In this document: positions 1 through 6,123 of the stretch, piece by piece | Layout of the letters: the number at the start of each line of letters is the position of its first letter | Numbering within the stretch: position 1 is the first letter of the stretch | The notes under the pieces: generated by a model | Databases searched by the model: none | Told to the model about the DNA's origin: nothing | The model's input: only the letters and a program-made list of their open reading frames with translations | Assembly: GCA_004028765.1 (NCBI GenBank) | Contig: SAIX01000111.1 | Location: forward strand, 1 to 64,000 | DNA length: 64,000 nt | Source: Chitinophagaceae bacterium | GTDB lineage: Bacteria; Bacteroidota; Bacteroidia; Chitinophagales; Chitinophagaceae | Direction: 5' to 3' | Program-made: the position numbers and the translations under genes

Positions 1-550
1 GTCTTTGTTTGGGAAGTAATGCAAATATTCTTTTCACATCTTTCACAAATCCCATATCCAGCATCCTGTCTGCTTCATCCAGTATCACTGTATTCACGGT
101 ATTCAAAGAAACGATGCGTTGCTGAATAAAATCAAGTAACCGTCCGGGGGTGGCAATCAAAATGTCCACGCCAGCCTTCAGGGAATAAACCTGTTGTTGT
201 TGTGAAACACCACCGAATACAGCCAGACAGCGGATACCGGTTCCTTTACTGTAATTGCGACAACTTTCTTCGATCTGGATAGCCAGTTCACGGGTTGGAG
301 CAAGTACCAGTACAGAAACAGGCCTGGTTCCGGTCACTGTTTTTTTTCCTGAATATAAATTTTGTAAAACCGGTAACAGGAATGCTGCTGTTTTGCCGGT
401 TCCTGTTTGTGCGCAGGCAAGTACATCTTTTTTCTGTAAGATGATAGGGATTACTTTTTCCTGTATTGGGGTGGCATTGTCGTATGCCTGTAACCGCAGG
501 GCCTCCTGTATCGGAGCTGCGAGTTGTAAATCTGTAAATTTCAAATTCAA
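1..550 (-). CDS. DEAD-box ATP-dependent RNA helicase, C-terminal part beyond window
   Basis: ATP-dependent RNA unwinding enzyme, probably of the RhlE/CsdA group. Translating the complement gives the Q motif region (ATPIQEKVIP), Walker A AQTGTGKT, PTREL, TPGR and the DEAD box (DEADRMLDMGF), in the family order, so the first RecA domain is nearly complete. The helicase C-terminal domain lies left of base 1. No ATG fits. The likely start is TTG at 550, because an in-frame TAA lies just upstream; TTG at 544 is also possible. It follows the RRM protein gene on the same strand after 112 nt that contain a strong hairpin. RNA helicase next to an RNA-binding protein suggests a shared role in RNA remodelling or cold adaptation (inference). 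The family is certain; the subfamily is not. Confidence 0.9.
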   Translation of the reverse strand, partial: MNLKFTDLQLAAPIQEALRLQAYDNATPIQEKVIPIILQKKDVLACAQTGTGKTAAFLLPVLQNLYSGKKTVTGTRPVSVLVLAPTRELAIQIEESCRNYSKGTGIRCLAVFGGVSQQQQVYSLKAGVDILIATPGRLLDFIQQRIVSLNTVNTVILDEADRMLDMGFVKDVKRIFALLPKQR

Positions 551-575
551 TGATTAATTGTTAACTGAAAACAAT

Positions 576-613
576 AAATACAGTTTCACTATCTGTATAA
601 TGAAACTGTATTT
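576..613 (-). terminator. Hairpin between RRM gene and helicase gene, putative terminator
   Basis: A perfect 13-bp inverted repeat (AAATACAGTTTCA at 576-588 pairing with 601-613) with a 12-nt loop. In the minus direction it is followed by a T-rich run (TATTTATTGTTTT). It lies 50 nt after the RRM gene stop and 26 nt before the helicase start. It could end RRM transcripts, or act as an attenuator or protein-binding hairpin ahead of the helicase. Confidence 0.5.
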
Positions 614-662
614 AAGTATTACCTGCAGTCCTTTTTTGCGGATATGCAGGCAAATGGGTTGA

Positions 663-959
663 TCAATAATTACGGCTATAGTCGTTATTGTTAAAGTTTT
701 TGCGTGTACTGCGCTCTTCTCTTTCACGGGCAACTGACACAGATAAAGAACGGCCTTCAATTTCTTTACCATGTAATTTCCCGATGGCAGTATTTCCTTC
801 ATCGGATGATGCCATTTCCACAAATCCAAACCCGCGCGACCTTTGCGTTAAACGATCGAGGATGATTTTAACAGAAGTAACTACTCCGAAGTTGGAAAAA
901 AGAGATTTCAGGTCTTCCTCACTGGTGTGAAAGCTCAAATTGGACACATAAATGTTCAT
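663..959 (-). CDS. RRM-domain RNA-binding protein
   Basis: Small single-stranded-RNA binding protein of 98 residues. It is essentially one RNA recognition motif: RNP2 (IYVSNL, residues 3-8) and RNP1 (RGFGFVEM, about residues 42-49) are both intact. A short basic, Asn-rich tail (about residues 78-98) ends in an NNNDYSRNY stretch. This is the usual size and layout of bacterial Rbp proteins, which are often cold-induced. A leader of about 120 nt separates the start from the best promoter box at 1081-1088, a leader length typical of cold-shock-type genes. The ATG at 959 begins directly at the RRM beta-1 strand, so the start is secure. The target RNAs cannot be inferred. Confidence 0.93.
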   Translation of the reverse strand: MNIYVSNLSFHTSEEDLKSLFSNFGVVTSVKIILDRLTQRSRGFGFVEMASSDEGNTAIGKLHGKEIEGRSLSVSVAREREERSTRKNFNNNDYSRNY

Positions 960-1250
960 AAATACATTTTTTTAGTTAATGAAAACTTGAGCTGTAAAAC
1001 AGAAGTGAGAAGGATAAAATTTACCTGCGGGAAGTAAAAAATAAGATTGTCTTAAGTATGCTTAGACGACTCAATTAATGCAAATATAAAGGATTCAGGT
1101 GAGACTGCCCGTTTTACTTTAAAAGGATATATAAACAATGTTGATTGTTAAGGATCTATGATGAACTGACGAATAGATCCTGGCAAATTGTTGTAACAAG
1201 CCGGGTGAATTTGGCAGGATTCTTTATCTGGGAAGCAGATACAAAACATA
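960..1250. other. Intergenic region between RRM gene and tRNA-Ser
   Basis: About 290 bases without a convincing gene. The left part is the presumed 5' leader and promoter of the RRM gene. The right end holds the tRNA terminator. Short open frames across 1145-1430 run through the tRNA and are not credible genes. Confidence 0.6.
1081..1088 (-). promoter_or_regulatory. Candidate Bacteroidota -7 box upstream of RRM gene
   Basis: On the minus strand these bases read TATATTTG, an exact match to the TAnnTTTG -7 consensus of Bacteroidota sigma-ABfr promoters. No clear TTG -33 element is seen at the usual spacing, so the call is tentative. It would give a leader of about 120 nt for the RRM gene starting at 959. 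Confidence 0.4.
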
Positions 1251-1277
1251 AAAGCCGGCGCAGAATACGCCGGCTTT
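1251..1277 (-). terminator. Rho-independent terminator of tRNA-Ser
   Basis: On the minus strand a GC-rich stem (AAAGCCGGCG pairing with CGCCGGCTTT, short loop) is followed by TTTT. It begins immediately after the tRNA 3' end. Confidence 0.85.
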
Positions 1278-1278
1278 G

Positions 1279-1367
1279 CAGAGAGGAAGGGATTCGAACC
1301 CTCGATACCGCTTTGGCGGTATACACACTTTCCAGGCGTGCTCCTTCAACCACTCGGACACCTCTCT
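1279..1367 (-). tRNA. tRNA-Ser (anticodon GGA)
   Basis: Complete class II tRNA. The 7-bp acceptor stem AGAGAGG/CCTCTCT is intact. The anticodon loop is CTGGAAA with anticodon GGA, read in the arm CACGCCTGGAAAGTGTG, so it decodes UCC/UCU. A long variable arm of the serine type (ATACCGCCAAAGCGGTAT) and the T arm GGTTCGAATCC follow. The discriminator base is G and the 3' CCA is not encoded. A terminator hairpin directly follows. Confidence 0.96.
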
Positions 1368-1458
1368 GTATTTTTGAAACCGGTTTATCCCTTTTCAATT
1401 CTTTACCTCTTCTCTTTTACCCGTTTCTTTAAAGGATGGCAAAAATAGCCCATTGACA

Positions 1459-2226
1459 TCAGTTGCCGAAGATTTTTTGTGCGTTTCGGGTGGTTATTTC
1501 GGCCATTTCTGTTTCGGGTAGCTGTTTGATCTCTGCCAGTCTTGCGAGGATAAGACGCATGTAAGCGCTCTCATTTCTTTTTCCGCGGTAAGGCACGGGG
1601 CTGAGATAAGGTGCATCTGTTTCGAGTACCATAAAGCCAGGATCGATATCGGCCAATGCCTCCGGTACACCACTGTTTTTATAAGTAACCACCCCGCCGA
1701 TACCCAGGGAAAACCCCATTTCGGTGATCTGCTTTGCTTCGATGGCATTGCCGCTGAAACAATGAAAAATGCCTCTGAGCCCTTTGGCTGCAAAAGGTTT
1801 TACGGCTTTAATTGTTTCGGGCATGGCTTTGCGTGTATGGATCACGATGGGGAGCCGGCGGTCGAGTGCCCATTGCATCTGAAGGGTAAAAGCTTCGAGT
1901 TGCTCACTAAAAAATGTTGTATCCCAGTATAGGTCGAGCCCGATTTCGCCAATGGCTACAAAAGGCCGTTTGTTCAGCCATTCCTCCGCAATTGCCAGTT
2001 CTTCCCGGTAATTTTCTTTTACATAACAGGGATGCAACCCCATCATTGCAAAACAACTGGCGGGGTATGCGGATTCGAGAGCCATCATAGCCGGGATGGC
2101 TTCGCTGTCGATCGCGGGAAGATAAAAGCGGCCGACTCCCTGCTCCATCGCCCTTGCGATCATCGCATCACGGTCGGCATTGAATTCTTCGGAATAGAGG
2201 TGGCAATGGGTATCGATCAGGTTCAT
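1459..2226 (-). CDS. tatD: TatD family metal-dependent deoxyribonuclease
   Basis: Metal-dependent hydrolase of the TatD/YcfH type with a TIM-barrel fold; cytosolic nuclease involved in DNA quality control and degradation. It has 255 residues, the usual length. The metal-site motifs are visible in order: DTHCHL (His7, His9), GEIGLDLYW, VIHTRK, GIFHCFSG and LETDAPYLSP with the catalytic aspartate. The start ATG at 2226 leads straight into the first metal-binding motif, as is typical. Upstream is a gene-free stretch with repeats; downstream on the same strand is tRNA-Ser. The biological substrate in this organism is not shown by the sequence. Confidence 0.95.
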   Translation of the reverse strand: MNLIDTHCHLYSEEFNADRDAMIARAMEQGVGRFYLPAIDSEAIPAMMALESAYPASCFAMMGLHPCYVKENYREELAIAEEWLNKRPFVAIGEIGLDLYWDTTFFSEQLEAFTLQMQWALDRRLPIVIHTRKAMPETIKAVKPFAAKGLRGIFHCFSGNAIEAKQITEMGFSLGIGGVVTYKNSGVPEALADIDPGFMVLETDAPYLSPVPYRGKRNESAYMRLILARLAEIKQLPETEMAEITTRNAQKIFGN

Positions 2227-3031
2227 TCCGCAAAAATCCTGAATAATCCGATAGCAGCCAATCTTCCTCTACCGAAAGAAAATAAAATCCCGATCCTGTC
2301 GTTTTATTCAAACCGCGATTGCCAGCCGGTTTCAATGATTTTATAGGGTACGGCCCTATCCTGCCGGTGTGTCTACACTGGCTTTTTTTCATAGGTTTAT
2401 TGGTCGGATCGTTGGTTGGTTTATTTGTGAGGACGTTTATTTGATTATTCTCACAACTCAATCATTTCCCGCAAAGACGCGAAGTTTCACAAAGTGTGGT
2501 TATAAGCGTTAAAGAGGGCAGGTGTAATCCCATATTCACCATTGCCCATTCACCATTCGCGGATTGGCGGATTACGGATTAGCGGATTCATTACTCACCA
2601 CTGCCCACTCACCACTCACCAATTTCACCGCAAAGCCGCAGAGGACGCGAAGTTTCGCAGGGTATGGTTAAAGGAGTTAAAAAGGTTAAAAGTGTTAAAG
2701 AGGTTGGGCGTAATCCCATATTCACCATTGCCCATTCACCATTCACTATTAGTGGATTTATTACTCACCACTGCCCACTCACCCCTCACCGATTTCACGG
2801 CAAAGCCGCAAAGACATGAAGTTTCGCGAAGTATACTTAAAAAGTGGACTTCCTCCGTTCCTTACTCTTCCGTTTATCTGTTCTATTATTACTTCTGACT
2901 TCGTCATCCCTTGTTCAGTATTCAATATTCCATAGCTTCCCGTCAGGAACCGGGAATTTTTTTCTTCCTGCCTGTAACGTTCCGGCTGTTCCTGCGATTA
3001 GAGAATAGCAACCTGTATCAAAAGGCTGTTT
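2227..3031. other. Gene-free region upstream of tatD and sigma factor gene
   Basis: About 800 bases between the divergent tatD and ECF sigma genes with no credible coding sequence. Bases 2227-2468 show no recognised element. Bases 2470-2848 are repeated intergenic units (separate entry). The remaining part up to 3031 should hold the sigma operon promoter, but no clear TAnnTTTG box was found. An open frame over 2542-2898 is made by the repeats themselves and is not regarded as a gene. Confidence 0.7.
2470..2848. repeat. Two and a half copies of a 160-170 bp intergenic repeat
   Basis: Copies begin near 2470, 2629 and 2798 (spacing about 159 and 169 bases); the third is truncated. Each begins with a GCAAAG(C/A)CGC...GAAGTTTC block. 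Copies 1 and 2 then carry AATCCCATATTCACCATT, GCCCATTCACCATTC and ACTCACCACTGCCCACTCAC blocks in the same order. Copy 1 also contains GGATTGGCGGATTACGGATT. Similar CATTCACC/CACTCACC words recur at 13813-14007. These look like non-coding interspersed repeats; their function is unknown. Confidence 0.8.
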
Positions 3032-3586
3032 TTGGAAATAATTACGACGATACAACATGAGGAGCTGATCGAAAATTGTAAAAGGGGAGATACGGCTGCC
3101 TATACCGAACTGTACCACCTGTATGCCAAAGAGGTTTATAATACCATTTACCGGCTGGTGGGGCATACGGCAGAAGCGGAAGACATCCTGCAGGACAGTT
3201 TTGTAGCGGCATTCCAGGCCATCCACGGGTTTGAACATACGGGAGGGTTCAGGGCATGGGTAAAACGGATCGCCACCAATAAATCGATCGATGTATTGCG
3301 GAAAAGGAAACTGCGTTTTGTGGAACTCGAAACTGAAACGATGCAGTACAAAGAGGAAGAGGTGCTGGATGAAAAAGAATTTTCTTTCAAAGTGGAAGAA
3401 GTGAAAAAAGCGATTGACCAGTTACCTGAACATTACCGCATCATCGTTCACCTGCATCTTTTTGAAAATATCCCGCAGGTGGAAATTGCGAAAATGCTGG
3501 GCATCGCCAATAATACGGTGCGGATACAGTTTCACCGCGCCAAGCAAAAAATTCTGACCATGATCAAAGAAGGAGGTGTGAGATGA
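3032..3586 (+). CDS. RNA polymerase ECF-type sigma-70 factor
   Basis: Extracytoplasmic-function sigma factor of 184 residues that redirects RNA polymerase to a specific promoter set. Region 2 covers about residues 20-90, with the helix around AEDILQDSFVAAFQ and FRAWVKRIATNKSIDVLRK. Region 4 covers about residues 125-180 (LPEHYRIIVHLHLFENIPQVE), including the helix-turn-helix EIAKMLGIANNTVRIQFHRA. No in-frame ATG exists near the N-terminus. The start is TTG at 3032, preceded by AAAAGG at suitable spacing. The stop overlaps the start of the next gene by 4 nt (ATGA), so it is translationally coupled to a membrane protein with anti-sigma layout. The regulated genes are unknown; the downstream DUF4097 genes are the best candidates. 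Confidence 0.93.
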   Translation: MEIITTIQHEELIENCKRGDTAAYTELYHLYAKEVYNTIYRLVGHTAEAEDILQDSFVAAFQAIHGFEHTGGFRAWVKRIATNKSIDVLRKRKLRFVELETETMQYKEEEVLDEKEFSFKVEEVKKAIDQLPEHYRIIVHLHLFENIPQVEIAKMLGIANNTVRIQFHRAKQKILTMIKEGGVR

Positions 3587-4368
3587 AAAAAAATTTACAC
3601 GATTTTATCCAGGAAAACCGGGAGGCTTTTGATACACGTGAACCCGATCCTGCTGTGTTGCTGAAAATACAACAGCGGTTACAGAAAACACAATCAGCAA
3701 AAAAGCCGGGCGCCCTGGTAATACCGATACGCATGGTAAGATGGGCAGCCGCCTGCCTCATCCTTTTAGCCGGGGCAGCTGTTTTCTGGGTAAGCCGCGA
3801 AAAAGAAAATACAAACCTTAATGTGGCTGTTACAAAACCGGTAACACCTCCGCATACAAACGCCCCGGAAAACAGCCCGCTTGTTACGAAGGAAAATACG
3901 CAATCAAACGCCGTTGCTGTTGCAGCAAACGAAACGCATAAAATGAACGTTACCGCAGCAACCGATATCGCTGAACGGAAACAGGTGCTCTTTGCCAAAC
4001 TGAATGATATGGAATCGCCAAGCGCACGTTTGCAGGCAGCATCGCTGGCGGCGGCAGGCAGCAGGGCCGGGAAAGATATCGTGGATGCGCTGGTGCATAC
4101 CATGAACAACGACCCCAGCAGCAATGTGCGGCTGGCTGCAATGGAAGGGCTCGGGAAATTTTACCGCGAACCCTATGTGCGGAAAAAACTGATCGAGTCC
4201 CTCAAAAAACAAAAAGATCCTTTGGTGCAGATCGGGCTGATAGACCTGCTCACCAAAATGAAAGAATCAACTATTATAAACGAACTGGACAGGATTGTAA
4301 AAGACGGAACCACGCTGGAAGCTGTAAAAGACCACTCGTATTCCGGCATGCTCACACTCCGTTCATAA
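3583..4368 (+). CDS. Single-pass membrane protein with HEAT-like repeats, putative anti-sigma factor
   Basis: A protein of 261 residues. A short cytosolic N-terminal part (residues 1-46) is followed by one hydrophobic segment (about 49-68, WAAACLILLAGAAVFWV). A Thr/Pro/Asn-rich linker then leads to a C-terminal domain (about 140-235) resembling HEAT repeats (ARLQAASLAAAG, SNVRLAAMEGLGKF, DPLVQIGLIDLL). Overlap by 4 nt with the upstream ECF sigma gene and the cytosol-membrane-periplasm layout fit an anti-sigma factor. A recognisable zinc anti-sigma domain is not seen, so the role is inferred from position. The HEAT-like repeats would form a periplasmic protein-binding surface. The DUF4097 genes follow, probably in the same transcript. 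Confidence 0.75.
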   Translation: MKKNLHDFIQENREAFDTREPDPAVLLKIQQRLQKTQSAKKPGALVIPIRMVRWAAACLILLAGAAVFWVSREKENTNLNVAVTKPVTPPHTNAPENSPLVTKENTQSNAVAVAANETHKMNVTAATDIAERKQVLFAKLNDMESPSARLQAASLAAAGSRAGKDIVDALVHTMNNDPSSNVRLAAMEGLGKFYREPYVRKKLIESLKKQKDPLVQIGLIDLLTKMKESTIINELDRIVKDGTTLEAVKDHSYSGMLTLRS

Positions 4369-4450
4369 TACAAACCAAAACAGGCAGGTATCCGGTTCAT
4401 GCATGACGGATCAAAACCTGTATCATTTAAAACCTCAGAAAAAACATACC

Positions 4451-5227
4451 ATGAAAAAGTACCTGGTAATCGCATCTTTTATTCTTGCTGCCATCAGCAG
4501 TGTAACGGCGCAGGAATTCAAACTCAATAAAAGCACCGGCAAACTGGTGATCAACCTCTCTTCCGTAAAAGTGGAAGGATACAACGGCACAGAAATCATT
4601 TTCAGCAGCCCCAAATCAGATAAGGAGGAAGATGAAAGGGCCAAAGGGCTGCGTCCCATCAATGGCTCGGGATTTACAGATAATACGGGTCTCGGCATCA
4701 GCGTGGTTGAAAAAGGCAATGCCATTGAAGTGAACCAGGTAAGCCAGCGCGGTGGGGAAGTAAAGATCAAAGTCCCCAAAGGGATGGCGATCTCTTACGA
4801 GTACAGCAAAGTAATGAGTGCAGGGAAAGCCAGTTTTAAAAACCTGGAAGGAGAACTGGAACTCTCTGTGCAATACAATAATGTTGAGCTCGAAAATATC
4901 ACCGGCCCGCTTACTGCCAAAGCCATTTATGGTTCTATCGATGCGAAATTCAGCGATAACCTGAAAGGCCCTGTTTCAGTGGTTTCTATTTACGGTCATG
5001 TGGATGTTTCGATCCCTGCTACTGCCAAAGCCAACCTGAACCTGAAAACTTCATATGGTGAGATCCTCGCAGCATCCGACTTGAAAATCGATCTCGAGAA
5101 ATCATCAAACTCTGATATGGTGAGTTACAACAACAACAATGTAAAGGGTAAAATGAATGGGGGTGGCACTGAGATATCGCTGCGCTCAGATTATAAAAAG
5201 ATATACCTGCGTAAAAGCGGCAACTGA
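4451..5227 (+). CDS. Secreted DUF4097-type putative adhesin, first of a pair
   Basis: A protein of 258 residues with a signal peptide (MKKYLVIASFILAAISSVTAQ, cleavage after the alanine of VTA likely). The rest is repetitive beta-strand sequence typical of the DUF4097/DUF2807 right-handed beta-solenoid families (VQYNNVELENITGPLTAK, IYGSIDAKF, IYGHVDVSI, TSYGEI). It probably sits in the periplasm or at the cell surface. A longer frame begins at 4403, but the signal peptide fixes the start at 4451. It lies 82 nt after the HEAT protein and 23 nt before a paralogue that also ends in a KIYLRK motif. The function is not established; an envelope role under the upstream ECF sigma factor is inferred. 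Confidence 0.8.
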   Translation: MKKYLVIASFILAAISSVTAQEFKLNKSTGKLVINLSSVKVEGYNGTEIIFSSPKSDKEEDERAKGLRPINGSGFTDNTGLGISVVEKGNAIEVNQVSQRGGEVKIKVPKGMAISYEYSKVMSAGKASFKNLEGELELSVQYNNVELENITGPLTAKAIYGSIDAKFSDNLKGPVSVVSIYGHVDVSIPATAKANLNLKTSYGEILAASDLKIDLEKSSNSDMVSYNNNNVKGKMNGGGTEISLRSDYKKIYLRKSGN

Positions 5228-5250
5228 TTTTTCACCATCAAACAATGATC

Positions 5251-5976
5251 ATGAAAACATTGCTATCTGTTTTGTGCAGCTTCACCCTGTTATTCGCTGC
5301 TGCGCAAACCAAAGTAAATAAAACCTATCCCGCTGCTGCAGGGCAAACCCTGGAACTGAATTTTGATTACCCCCGTATTGTGCGCATCAGCACCTGGGAT
5401 AAAAATGAAGTAGCAGTTACTGCCATGGTAAGCATCAATGATGGCGAGAACGACAATGCCTTTGAACTGAATGACAAAGTGGAGAATGGCGTACTGGTGA
5501 TCAGTAACCAGATCAAAGACATGAAGAACCTGCCTCACCGCTATACCGTAATTGATGATGGTAAGAAAACGGTTTTCCGGAACAAAGAAGATTATGATGC
5601 CTATGTACGAAAAACCGGAGGAGGTCACCGCATCACTTCCAACGGCGTTGACCTGGAAATCACCCTCGAAATAAAAGTGCCGGCCAATATGGTTACCAAT
5701 GTAAAATCTACTTATGGCATTGTTGAAATGGTGAACTTCCGTGGTCCGGTAACAGTTACTGCGCCCTACGGCGGTATCGATGCCACCATTAATGAATCGC
5801 AAACGGGAAAACTGCAGGCTACTACGAGCTACGGACAGATTTACACCAACCTTGACCTAACCCTGACGGAAAAAACACAGAAAGATTTTTTTACCTCCAT
5901 TACGGCCGAGCCGGGTAAAGGCCCTTCCTATGTGTTAAAATCAACTTACGGAAAAATTTACCTGCGCAAGCCTTAG
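5251..5976 (+). CDS. Secreted DUF4097-type protein, second of a pair
   Basis: About 241 residues with a signal peptide (MKTLLSVLCSFTLLFAAAQ). A start two codons upstream (ATG at 5245) is equally possible. After the signal, beta-rich sequence carries the motifs STYGIVEMVNFRGPVTVTA, APYGGIDATI, TSYGQIYTN and the C-terminal STYGKIYLRKP. It shares the repeat logic and the KIYLRK ending with the preceding gene, so the two arose by duplication. It is likely the last gene of the sigma/anti-sigma/adhesin unit: a terminator-like hairpin lies 24 nt downstream. Localisation is periplasmic or surface; the molecular function is unknown. Confidence 0.8.
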   Translation: MKTLLSVLCSFTLLFAAAQTKVNKTYPAAAGQTLELNFDYPRIVRISTWDKNEVAVTAMVSINDGENDNAFELNDKVENGVLVISNQIKDMKNLPHRYTVIDDGKKTVFRNKEDYDAYVRKTGGGHRITSNGVDLEITLEIKVPANMVTNVKSTYGIVEMVNFRGPVTVTAPYGGIDATINESQTGKLQATTSYGQIYTNLDLTLTEKTQKDFFTSITAEPGKGPSYVLKSTYGKIYLRKP

Positions 5977-6000
5977 GGTTTTAGTATATGATAAAAATGT

Positions 6001-6027
6001 AGCAACAGGGCCCTGCGCCCTGTTGCT
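6001..6027 (+). terminator. Hairpin after the DUF4097 pair
   Basis: An 11-bp inverted repeat AGCAACAGGGC / GCCCTGTTGCT with a short CCTGC loop, 24 nt after the DUF4097 stop. Only a short T run (GTTTGT) follows, so it is a moderate terminator candidate. Confidence 0.55.
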
Positions 6028-6123
6028 GTTTGTAAACGTTTGGCCTCGGTGCGGCATCATTCACCTATTCTGCGATCACGATCCCTCATTTTGCCTTAAA
6101 TTGGTTGCTTCAAACCAAAACAA

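Noticed and set aside
1145-1432. Open frames overlapping tRNA-Ser
   Set aside because: They run through a complete tRNA gene and its terminator on the opposite or same strand.
2542-2898. Open frame of 118 codons between tatD and the sigma gene
   Set aside because: It runs through the 160-170 bp repeats, its amino-acid sequence repeats with them, and it shows no signal, domain or conserved start. Read as non-coding.
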